This document shows, one piece after another, positions 24,845 to 33,448 of a DNA stretch of 64,000 nt. The notes beneath the pieces are model-generated. The model did no database searches. It had not been told where the DNA came from and worked only from the letters and a program-made list of their open reading frames with translations. Origin of the DNA: Syncephalis plumigaleata (lineage: Eukaryota; Zoopagomycota; Zoopagomycetes; Zoopagales; Piptocephalidaceae); the NCBI GenBank assembly GCA_025201365.1, contig JAIXMF010000001.1, positions 1,736,001-1,800,000 of the forward strand, read 5' to 3'. The number at the start of each line of letters is the position of its first letter. Position 1 is the stretch's first letter. Position numbers and translations under genes: made by a program.

Positions 24845-26177
24845 CTATTGTCCTCCGGTAGTAGTAGTAGGTGAATTCGGACTGGATTGTGATGATGCTG
24901 GAGCATTTGGTGGCGGTAGCGTTCTTAGATATGGCTTCAATTTCTCGGAGAATACACGTTCTGGCGTGTAGCGATCATTTGGATTCACAAACATAAGTAA
25001 CATAGTAAATTCGGCGATCTTGTCGGCATGATTACTTTTGACGGCATCATCGGTACTCTCGACTAGTTGCTTCAAATGAACCAAATGATTATTGCTGGCA
25101 GCCTGCTCCCTAAACCATATACCATAATTTTGATAACGAGTTTTCCCCATGGCTTTTCCTGCTAAAGGTAAATCGGGAAAAGCATCCACGGATAGTAGGT
25201 ATATATACATTGTTGCCGCGATAGACCATGATACGGCAAGTGGCAAGTTCACCGGTTGTTTAACAGCGGGGCTTATTGGGTTATTCTTGAACACTTCTGG
25301 CGCGCAATAGCCGAGTGTCGAACAATGTATCGGCTGAACCTGACTACGTGCAATATTCCTGATAATAGCATAATCGATAACCTTCAACTGTGGAATAGCA
25401 TCATTTTTGTTGTAAATCAAGATATCTAGTGGCAACACTCAGTGTAAGCGCTAGAATAAACGATGTATATTATTTTATGATAATAATAGTAAACTTACTT
25501 TCTGGCTTAATGTCCATATGAGCAATACCCAAACAATGCAAATAAGATATACCTATCAAATACGATTAGTTTACCATTTGTAAAATGATCAATAATAATG
25601 ATAATAATATCGGTGTAGTAGTAGTGCATACCTGTTACTATTTTATAAAAGACGGGAATGGCGTTTTTATACCGTACATTGACGTTTGTCGATCGAATAT
25701 ATTCATAGAGATCCTCGGCATCATCAGCAGTCTCCAGGAAGATGCAACCAAATCCGTTATTCGTCTTTTTAAAACCCATTGCCCTTAATAAAAGTGATGT
25801 AGCGGTATTGGGTAGTTTACACTGTTCCGGTTGTATTGGCGGATTACTCAAAAACTAAACAGGGACATCAGTAGCTGGTTAGAATTGTAATGATCATAGA
25901 CACATACCGCGTACACATTCTTTTCTATCTCATATTCATCCAATTGGTTGTTACATTTGGCAAAAGCTAACATGTTATTGTAGCGTGTCTTGGCGATGTA
26001 AACGTTCTTTCTAGGCGTCGCCTTCCAGTCATCGCTTTGTAGACCGTACTCGGTTAAATCCGGGGTAGCTGAAAGTGGCTGACTTTGCGTGGAGCCTGCA
26101 CTACAGGCTAACATCTGACTGCATAGGCCAATAACAACGCCAATTGTAGTCACTCGTAAACAATGATGGAAAATCAT
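24845..26177 (-). CDS. Secreted or membrane-anchored protein-kinase-like protein
   Basis: Four exons (26177-25908, 25854-25632, 25552-25499, 25437-24845) give 379 residues in exact frame. The N-terminus MIFHHCLRVTTIGVVIGLCS looks like a signal peptide or anchor. A divergent kinase fold follows: YLHCLGIAHMDIKPE is the catalytic loop (HMD for HRD, Asp and Lys kept), LKVIDYAIIRN stands where DFG should be (Asp kept, DYA), and STLGYCAPEVF matches the APE region. The N-lobe is short (an AKTRYNNMLAFAK region may carry the Lys) and no glycine loop is obvious. The tail is Pro/Ser/Thr-rich. It could be an active atypical kinase or a pseudokinase. A DIRS-type element lies about 240 bp upstream of the ATG in the same orientation and may have replaced part of the promoter. 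Confidence 0.72.
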
Positions 26178-26577
26178 ATAGTCCGTAAAGAAGAAGAAAG
26201 CGAAGAAGAAGGTAAACGTAACAAAAGAGGTCAAGAAGTAGAAATAAGATGAATGGCTTATGATGATGATATCGTTGACTTTTCTTCTTCTTTTGTTTAT
26301 AAACTTATTTGACTGATATTTAGAGCCACTAATACATTCTAGAATCATTTAGCATTTGCACATGACAATCAATTGCCGAGATGTTTTCTTTTGAGCATTA
26401 CACCCTAAATAGTCTTATTATTGCCTGGGGCCAAAAACTTTATTGAAAATTTGTTAACTATGTGAGCTAATGGGGGGTGAAAGGGAATATTAGTAGGCTA
26501 GTGAGCAAAGAGGAAACCGACAATAAAGGAGAAAAGTTAACTCTCCGCACCAGGCATAAGGGTCTGTGGATGGGTGG

Positions 26578-26707
26578 GAGAGATGGCCAACAAACGAATA
26601 AAGGAGAAAAGTAGTGGTCGCCGGTGAGCTGGACTCACCGGCTCCTTTATAAAGATTTTTGGCCTCTCATCAATAAAACGCTATTTAAAATTAAAATAGC
26701 GCTATTA
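26578..26707 (-). repeat. DIRS element internal/terminal direct repeat, left copy
   Basis: 130 bp, identical to 30792-30921. It contains a perfect 9-bp inverted repeat (GCCGGTGAG / CTCACCGGC around a 5-nt loop) and a second one near its end (CGCTATTT / AAATAGCG). A short TATTATTGCCT next to this copy recurs at the outer left end (26416), as expected of split terminal repeats. Confidence 0.9.
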
Positions 26708-26727
26708 TTGCCTATTGTCCGGAGGTC

Positions 26728-29598
26728 TTATAACAAGAAGTTATAAAAAGCATAGTCAAATGGGTGAGGGACATATTCTGGCCGTGCGTACCTTTGCATC
26801 GAGCTTATGGTCTCCCATAGACCATAATGCATGATTCGCGAAGCGTCTACACCAATACTGTGTGTAGCTGAAGTGAATGTACGTCGAATGCTATGGGACA
26901 TCATCGAATTAGCAACGGCTGCTGGCACGCCCGCTTGCTTTAACACCTCTCTTAGAATCCCCGTAACTGTAATACTGCTCCTAAATATCTCTTTGGAGGA
27001 GAACACGGGAACCCAAAACGTTGGTTCCGTGTTGTTGATGTATGATGCCGACTCCAGGTATCGGCGAATGAGGGGGGCGGCGATGGTTTTAGTGGTGTCG
27101 ATGTTGACAGGCCGTCCAGGTTCATGCGTATGACGCTTAGAACCATGAACCACTACCCGTAGGGTAGGGCCTACCAATTGCACGTCACTCTTCTGAAGTT
27201 TCATCAGAGAGGACGCGCGCAACCCACACAATAAACCTACTAAAACCACCACCAGGTCGCGCAGCTCCTTTTGGCTTGGAGACTGCGTATCCCCCGACAC
27301 CAATGGGGCCAGCCAGGAGGGGAGGAAAAAGTTTAGGTTTGAGGATACGGTGGGTCGTTCAGTGTACGACCACGACGCGTATCCTCTCGTTAGTTGTGCA
27401 ACCAACGAGCCCTCGATTTCCGGGAAGCCGAGATGCTCGTTGATTGACCGTAGCGCCGAAAGGCGCGATTGAATTGTGGATGGAGCCAGTTCTCGCAGAC
27501 TGGCTGTGGCGATGTAAGCTGCTAATGTACCCACCTGCAAAGGGAATGGCGGCTCGTTATGTAACTCACAAAAACGCGTATAATTAGTCACATGCGAAGT
27601 GTATGTATTCCACGATGCTGCTGTATACTGCCGTTCGAATAACAACATAAGCCGCTCACGCTGCTCATCGCTCACGTTGACAGGTAGATTCAGTTGTTGC
27701 ATCCAACTTCGCACCATCTGGGCGCGCAAAGTCTCGCTCCGTCCAACCGGGCTACCAATATCTTCCAAGCGGGATTGACGAGAGGCTCCGGCATTATGTC
27801 TGTGTTGGACAGTATGTTCGCCCATACCCGAGGTGAGTCTACCTCCAATGTGGAAACCATCAGCTTGAGCACCAACGGCCACCAAGGTTGACTGGTCCAT
27901 CTGGGCAATATGACGGTAGCCTGCGCCTGATCTCTTACCAGCTTGTTGAGGATTACCCCGATGAGTCCGAAAGGAGGGTTGATGAAGTTGTTCTCCCCTT
28001 TCCATGACCACTGTAGAGCGTCCACTCCTTCGCAGCCATCGTTGACGTTGAGCGAGTTGTAGCGCGGTAGCTGTGCGTTCCACCCGGCTGCGAATCGATC
28101 GATTGTGTGAGGTCCGTATGCGTCTTCTATCTCTTGAAACATTGCTTTGGGTAGTTGCCAATCTGATTTTTGTATTATTCGCGACAAGAAATCCGCTTCT
28201 ACGTTGTATCTTCCTGGCAAATATTGAATCAACCCCAATAGCTGTATCTTGTTTCGTTGACATAGCTCCCATACGCGTCTCACGATGCTGTGCAAGGAAG
28301 CGCTGGAAGATGCGTGTGCATTTAGCGCGCCAATCGATGCCTGCGCGTCCATTCGGGCCTGTGCTGTGGAATTGTGTAGGAAAGTCTTGAAGGCCGTTAC
28401 GCCGTATAAAAGCCCCAACGCCTCTCGATGGACAATGTGCAACTCTTTCTCCTCCTCTGACCACTGACCGTAAGCTAATCTTTCCCGTCCTCCTTCTTCC
28501 ACCATTGTCGCTCCCCACCCTTCGTCTGACGCGTCGGTAGTAATGGTGAACTGTGCTGGACGTTGCTTTATCGGTGCGGCTGGCTGATCGCTCACGATTC
28601 GTAAGATTCGTCGCATCTCCCGTATACTGGCGTTGCTGACCTTGACTTTGACCTTCCAACTTTCCTTTCCGCGTAGATCGTTGTATAGCGCTCTGAGATG
28701 TATCATGATGTATGGAATCGCGTGTCGCGCGGCTATGACAATGCCTGTTACTTGAGCTAACTGCTTTGCGTCGAGCTTTCGCGTTTTCTTGGCACACTCT
28801 TTTAAGGCGTGTAATAAAGTAAACTTTATTTTTTCGCGATACGCGTCGGTTAATTGAAACTCCATCTTTGCAAAATCTAACCGATAACCGAGATGATCTA
28901 TGACTCGCGTAGGTGTCCAAGTACATTTTGTTGGATGCGCTCGTAGACCTAAGCTCCTCAACAATAGCTGTACCTTTTGTGGCCATCTTTCCTTCTTCTG
29001 CTGATGGTCGAGTAGGATCAGAAAATCGTCCAAGTAAGCTAGACACCGCAGACCTAGCACGCGCAAATGCTGTACCATGGGTCGCATTACCTTGACGAAG
29101 AAATAAGGAGACAGGTTCCAACCGAACGGTAGAGTCTGATACTGGTAATACCTTCCTAGTATCTTCGTTTGGAAGTACTGTTGCTGACTGGGCCTGATTC
29201 CTACTGCTAGATAGCCGTCCTTTAAATCGAAGGCGATAGCGGAGTCGTTGGGTTGTGCCAGATATTTTAACACGCGCAGGTCTTCGTATCGCATAGGCAT
29301 TTCCTGACAATGCTGATTCAAATAACGTAGGTCGATTATCAGTCGATAGCCTTGCGGTTTGCGAGGAATCAAGAAGGTTGGTGAGACGTATTTGGCTTGA
29401 CTCTCTGGGATTTCGATTATTGCACCGGCTTGCAACAACCGTTGAACTTCCAATTCGAGGAACTGGACTTCCGCTGGGTCGCGGGCCTGGTAGGATTGAT
29501 GATGAAAAGGTGAGGGCGCGCCTGCTGCTGCCCAAGGTACCGTCACACCACGCCGGATCCACTTCAACACTCTTCCGTTCGCCCCTATATGATGCCAC
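26728..29598 (-). CDS. DIRS element frame ending in a tyrosine recombinase
   Basis: Long frame overlapping the reverse transcriptase frame, a typical DIRS arrangement. Only the 3' third (roughly 27720-26728) has the composition and conserved blocks of a phage-integrase-type recombinase; the rest is the shadow of the reverse transcriptase region. The recombinase would circularise and integrate the element's DNA copy. Confidence 0.8.
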   Translation of the reverse strand: MASYRGERKSVEVDPAWCDGTLGSSRRALTFSSSILPGPRPSGSPVPRIGSSTVVASRCNNRNPRESSQIRLTNLLDSSQTARLSTDNRPTLFESALSGNAYAIRRPARVKISGTTQRLRYRLRFKGRLSSSRNQAQSATVLPNEDTRKVLPVSDSTVRLEPVSLFLRQGNATHGTAFARARSAVSSLLGRFSDPTRPSAEEGKMATKGTAIVEELRSTSASNKMYLDTYASHRSSRLSVRFCKDGVSINRRVSRKNKVYFITRLKRVCQENAKARRKAVSSSNRHCHSRATRDSIHHDTSQSAIQRSTRKGKLEGQSQGQQRQYTGDATNLTNRERSASRTDKATSSTVHHYYRRVRRRVGSDNGGRRRTGKISLRSVVRGGERVAHCPSRGVGAFIRRNGLQDFPTQFHSTGPNGRAGIDWRAKCTRIFQRFLAQHRETRMGAMSTKQDTAIGVDSIFARKIQRRSGFLVANNTKIRLATTQSNVSRDRRRIRTSHNRSIRSRVERTATALQLAQRQRWLRRSGRSTVVMERGEQLHQPSFRTHRGNPQQAGKRSGAGYRHIAQMDQSTLVAVGAQADGFHIGGRLTSGMGEHTVQHRHNAGASRQSRLEDIGSPVGRSETLRAQMVRSWMQQLNLPVNVSDEQRERLMLLFERQYTAASWNTYTSHVTNYTRFCELHNEPPFPLQVGTLAAYIATASLRELAPSTIQSRLSALRSINEHLGFPEIEGSLVAQLTRGYASWSYTERPTVSSNLNFFLPSWLAPLVSGDTQSPSQKELRDLVVVLVGLLCGLRASSLMKLQKSDVQLVGPTLRVVVHGSKRHTHEPGRPVNIDTTKTIAAPLIRRYLESASYINNTEPTFWVPVFSSKEIFRSSITVTGILREVLKQAGVPAAVANSMMSHSIRRTFTSATHSIGVDASRIMHYGLWETISSMQRYARPEYVPHPFDYAFYNFLL

Positions 29599-29696
29599 CG
29601 TTTCCAGGCCGATCTTACACTTAAGTGCAGGGGCCGATCGCCTGGAGGTGGCGAGTTCGAATCAGGCATGACCGGCACCGCCCGCCGGACCGCCAT
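27690..29696 (-). CDS. DIRS element reverse transcriptase/RNase H
   Basis: Reverse transcriptase in the N-terminal half, recognised by the catalytic YLDD-type block, then RNase H, then a region resembling the DIRS-associated N6-adenine methyltransferase-like domain. It begins within the 3' end of the gag-like frame. Confidence 0.88.
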   Translation of the reverse strand: MAVRRAVPVMPDSNSPPPGDRPLHLSVRSAWKRWHHIGANGRVLKWIRRGVTVPWAAAGAPSPFHHQSYQARDPAEVQFLELEVQRLLQAGAIIEIPESQAKYVSPTFLIPRKPQGYRLIIDLRYLNQHCQEMPMRYEDLRVLKYLAQPNDSAIAFDLKDGYLAVGIRPSQQQYFQTKILGRYYQYQTLPFGWNLSPYFFVKVMRPMVQHLRVLGLRCLAYLDDFLILLDHQQKKERWPQKVQLLLRSLGLRAHPTKCTWTPTRVIDHLGYRLDFAKMEFQLTDAYREKIKFTLLHALKECAKKTRKLDAKQLAQVTGIVIAARHAIPYIMIHLRALYNDLRGKESWKVKVKVSNASIREMRRILRIVSDQPAAPIKQRPAQFTITTDASDEGWGATMVEEGGRERLAYGQWSEEEKELHIVHREALGLLYGVTAFKTFLHNSTAQARMDAQASIGALNAHASSSASLHSIVRRVWELCQRNKIQLLGLIQYLPGRYNVEADFLSRIIQKSDWQLPKAMFQEIEDAYGPHTIDRFAAGWNAQLPRYNSLNVNDGCEGVDALQWSWKGENNFINPPFGLIGVILNKLVRDQAQATVILPRWTSQPWWPLVLKLMVSTLEVDSPRVWANILSNTDIMPEPLVNPAWKILVARLDGARLCAPRWCEVGCNN

Positions 29697-30687
29697 TTCG
29701 AGTTGTATTGGCGGGTTTCTTGGCGTCGGTAGCCGTTGAAGCCTTTGATTTGCTGCTAGACGATTGGTTTGCAGTTCGATGAGCCTGCATACTTTCCTTC
29801 TTCCTCAGCGCACGGAGTATCTCAGCTTGGGTATTGTGTGTGTATCGAATCATACCGACCGAATCCAATCTAGACTCCACCTGTCGAATAGCGTCGTCGT
29901 TCAAATCCAAACGAGCTCTCACCATCGAATAGCGGGTAAGTACGGTACGCTCTATCACCTGTAGGATGCTGGCTACTATCAAATACCCAGGCGATCCTTT
30001 CTTCAACTCAACGTTCCAAGCTGACCACGCCTGCATGGTTCTGATGATGTACAAAACCAGCGATAACATCGCGCGTCCCTCTCGCTGTCCTTCTCCCGTT
30101 AACTTTGGGAAAATTTCATCGTGAATGGTTGAGAGATTTTGCGGCCGTGGATCCACATAATTAACAACGGGAATAAAACCCAAGAAGGGAGTCAATAATT
30201 CATGCGACTGAGCATATTCCGACGGCGATTCATAGAAATGCGTAATCCGAAGCAAAAATTCGACAAATTGCGGCGATGTTGGATCGAACTCCACTGGAAC
30301 TTCCGCTTCTTTTTCGTTTGTAATTTTTATATTCCCACGAGGGTCCTCGTCCTCGGACGCTTCATCAGGGTCTAGCTGATTCTCGCTCGCCTCCCGCTGT
30401 TCCCTCTCGCGTTGCATAATCTGTGCAACCTGTCGTGCCCGTTCAACATCTTGGACACCCTCCTGTATTAGACCGGGTGCTTCGGCCTCCTGACTAGCAC
30501 CTGCCCTCGTACCGTTCGCCTGCAGACCATTATTGTTTGCACGATCCGAAGCTCCAGTTGGGCGATGGGGGTTCTGTAACATCCTTTGAGACACTAGATC
30601 TGCTATTGCGGCCATATCCTCCTGACATATGCGCACAGCAGCAGGCTCTTCGTCTTCGAAATTCTGTTGACTTGTCCCGTCTGACAT
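29662..30687 (-). CDS. DIRS element gag-like protein
   Basis: First frame of the element, about 341 residues, with an acidic, Glu/Gln-rich N-terminal third and a basic Ser/Lys/Gly-rich tail. Assigned by position; gag proteins of this order are poorly conserved. Confidence 0.6.
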   Translation of the reverse strand: MSDGTSQQNFEDEEPAAVRICQEDMAAIADLVSQRMLQNPHRPTGASDRANNNGLQANGTRAGASQEAEAPGLIQEGVQDVERARQVAQIMQREREQREASENQLDPDEASEDEDPRGNIKITNEKEAEVPVEFDPTSPQFVEFLLRITHFYESPSEYAQSHELLTPFLGFIPVVNYVDPRPQNLSTIHDEIFPKLTGEGQREGRAMLSLVLYIIRTMQAWSAWNVELKKGSPGYLIVASILQVIERTVLTRYSMVRARLDLNDDAIRQVESRLDSVGMIRYTHNTQAEILRALRKKESMQAHRTANQSSSSKSKASTATDAKKPANTTRNGGPAGGAGHA

Positions 30688-30791
30688 GTTATAAAAATAA
30701 ATATATATGGAAATATAGATAGATAAAGGTAAGAATATTCTTCAATAAAAAATTTTGACTTGCTAGAACGCTTTATTCAGTTGTTTGCCGA

Positions 30792-30921
30792 GAGAGATGG
30801 CCAACAAACGAATAAAGGAGAAAAGTAGTGGTCGCCGGTGAGCTGGACTCACCGGCTCCTTTATAAAGATTTTTGGCCTCTCATCAATAAAACGCTATTT
30901 AAAATTAAAATAGCGCTATTA
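30792..30921 (-). repeat. DIRS element terminal direct repeat, right copy
   Basis: 130 bp, base-for-base identical to 26578-26707 as read, ending at the element's 5' boundary. Confidence 0.9.
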
Positions 30922-32044
30922 GATTGCTAAATGGAGCGAATGTACCACTACTAATTGACTTGTAGTGCAAGATGGCGAAATCGGACTTGTTACCGCATGT
31001 CATGGAGTTTAAAAATGAAACATCACCACATGCTAGTGTCGTTAATTGATGGTTGCTGGCACTTTTTCCCGTATTTTCAACATATCATATTTCCGCATCA
31101 ATGTCGCAACAGCTATTGTACTGCTGCTGTTACCGCTATTGCTATAATGAAATTGTCATAACCACTTTATTACTATTCGTCGATCAATTTGGCAAATGGC
31201 CTTATTTTACGCGTATTCTTATCTATTTCGGGTTCCTATACTTGAAGGTAGGAAAAATGGCCAGTTCTAATCATGCGTAGTTAATTGTAAAGTGATGTGA
31301 CACCAACAGACAAGGGCAATATTCCTGTAAACTATGACGAACAAGCAACAAACTAATATCAATAAAAATGAGTTATATGATTCACTACTGGCCTAGTTTA
31401 GGGTATGACCATGTTAACCAAAAAGCCAGGTTTGCATCATTGAACTATTTACACATCTAATCGAGTACTAATAGTTAGTATAGCTTTCTCCATACAAATA
31501 CATCACTATCTAAGCGAATGATGTCTATAGCTTGAGCATAAATTAAATCTGAAATTAGCATTTGTGACTGACATGCTATGGCAGCCAGTTGTCAGGTTGC
31601 AATTCGTACGGGAAACGTGAACAAAAGGTATCATCATTATTATTAGGCCTTTAGTCGCCCATTTTAAGTATTGATAGTGGTTTTCATTCAATGATGTAGC
31701 ACTCTTTGAACGTATTAACTAGCCAGCGAGAATAAAAAATTACAAACTATCGATCATTAGCGTAGAATACTCAGATGGAACGATGTTCAATTGCATGTCG
31801 ATCGTAATATCAAAGTAAAGGTGATACTAGTCCTATATCGTCTAATGCTTTAAGCTGTATAAACGAGTATAAAAGAGCCCGAGATTTGGTTCTTTTAGCT
31901 ATCATCATCATCACAAATACGAATATATCCTCAATTAATACGCTATCGTTCATAACCGATTCTTATCCTGCTTTCCGAGGGATAGTCAAGCAACTTCACA
32001 TCTAATAGCTGGTCTGACACACAAGATTATCCCAATTCACGACA
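30922..32044. other. Intergenic region with TATA box
   Basis: About 1.1 kb between the mobile element and the PI-PLC-like gene. A TATAAAAG lies at 31868-31875, followed by a leader of about 170 nt. The open frames in 30955-31690 look like chance. Confidence 0.5.
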
Positions 32045-33322
32045 ATGTCATTCATTCAAGCCAATAAATATACAATGCTAGCCGGTGTAGCCATTATGAT
32101 GTTGGCTACAGCGTCTAGTACTACGGCCATAGATTGCAATGGATCACCCGATTACTGCAAGTTACCATTTGATCGTTACACGTTCGCAGGCACTCATAAT
32201 TCGGCCGCTTACAATTTAACACCTGATTGCTCGAATATCCCGCAATGCAAGCAAGCAGAGAGCGTATGCGCCAAGACCGAGGAGCAATGTGTCGCTGGTT
32301 GGACGACAAAATGCACAGCGTTCGAGGATAAATGTACAAGATTCCTTCCATGGCCACTTAACAAGATTTGTCTGTTCTCTAGCAGTGTATGTAAAACTAC
32401 AAGTAAAGTGTGCAAAGGAGTGGGCAAAGTATGCACTCTACCCATTAGTCTTTGCTCGTCCAAGCTTCCGTTGATGTGCAAGGAGATGCCACCATGGATG
32501 CGTCAATGCTTCTGGGAGAATCAACCCGATCACACCATCGGTCAACAGCTAAGAGATGGCATTCGTCTCTTTGACATTGACACTTGTGTCGACCATAATG
32601 GTCAGGTCGTCACCTGTCATGGTGATGGTCCCTCTCGTGCGCTTGGTGCACCATTAGACGAGCACCTCGTAGAGGTACGCGATTTCCTTAATGCAAATCC
32701 CAACGAGGTGGTTGTACTCGAATACGCCGACTACGATGGCGATAAGGGTGTCATTGCTCGTGGTATTCGTAGTAAATTGCAACAATATCTACCGGGTATG
32801 CTGCACGAACGCAATAGGAGCGACGAGCAATGGCCAACCCTAGGTGAAATGATCGAGAGTGGCAAGCGAGTTGTCGTCATCTTTGGCTCGTTCCTCTCCG
32901 TGCTCGAGGGCAACGATCGTTCAGCCTGGATGTTGGCACGCAGCACATACCTCGAACACAGCTGGCCGTACACCCGTCATGCCGCAGATGAGAAACAACT
33001 TAGACATAGCTTTATCAAGCGTGCAAGAGAGAGCAGTGCCAACGAGAAGAAATGGCAATGCGTCGACTACGGATATGACATTGTTCTATCGACCATCAAG
33101 GATGACCTAGCGAATCTTAGGGAACCGACCATTTGTCTTGCACGTCTTGAGGAAAAGGCACGTCCTCATCTCGATGAAGTGGTTGCCGCCTACAAGAGCA
33201 AGTTCACGCATCTACATCGTGTCAAGGTCGACTACTACCATAACATATTGCCGCTTTTGTTGAAGGTCGTGCACGATGCCAATAGGACGAATTTACAACG
33301 TCTTAATAAGACACCATCCTAA
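32045..33322 (+). CDS. Secreted PI-PLC X-domain-like protein with Cys-rich insert
   Basis: Single exon, 425 residues. A signal peptide covers residues 1-28. FDRYTFAGTHNSAAY carries the first catalytic His of the PI-PLC X fold and LFDIDTC ... VVTCHGDG the Asp and second His, as in bacterial-type PI-PLC. Between these halves, at residues about 60-160, sits an insert with some 17 cysteines, many in a C-x6-C rhythm, that a plain X domain lacks. The remainder (NPNEVVVLEYADY, VVVIFGSFLS) is the rest of the barrel. Proteins of this kind are extracellular and cleave phosphatidylinositol or GPI; the substrate here is unknown. Two sequons (NLT, NRT) suit secretion. There is no GPI signal at the C-terminus. 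Confidence 0.85.
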   Translation: MSFIQANKYTMLAGVAIMMLATASSTTAIDCNGSPDYCKLPFDRYTFAGTHNSAAYNLTPDCSNIPQCKQAESVCAKTEEQCVAGWTTKCTAFEDKCTRFLPWPLNKICLFSSSVCKTTSKVCKGVGKVCTLPISLCSSKLPLMCKEMPPWMRQCFWENQPDHTIGQQLRDGIRLFDIDTCVDHNGQVVTCHGDGPSRALGAPLDEHLVEVRDFLNANPNEVVVLEYADYDGDKGVIARGIRSKLQQYLPGMLHERNRSDEQWPTLGEMIESGKRVVVIFGSFLSVLEGNDRSAWMLARSTYLEHSWPYTRHAADEKQLRHSFIKRARESSANEKKWQCVDYGYDIVLSTIKDDLANLREPTICLARLEEKARPHLDEVVAAYKSKFTHLHRVKVDYYHNILPLLLKVVHDANRTNLQRLNKTPS

Positions 33323-33448
33323 TAATCACCTATCCTTCTAATAGAACCAATGATTACGTTAATAATGGAATAAAACTATAGCTTAATATGTTAACGATGT
33401 AGCGAGTACTTTGTTTTATTAATATGCAATCAACATAGTCGTTGAGCA

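Larger units (their letters stand above)
26416..30921 (-). mobile_element. Tyrosine-recombinase retrotransposon (DIRS order)
   Basis: Element of about 4.5 kb on the minus strand. From its 5' side (right) it has a 130-bp terminal repeat (30921-30792), a gag-like frame (30687-29662), a reverse transcriptase/RNase H frame that continues into a methyltransferase-like region as in many DIRS elements (29696-27690), an overlapping frame whose 3' part encodes the tyrosine recombinase (to 26728), and the second copy of the 130-bp repeat (26707-26578). A further terminal segment follows to about 26416. The layout and recombinase separate it from ordinary LTR elements. The repeat copies are identical as read and the three frames are long and overlapping, so it looks whole and young. 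Confidence 0.88.
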
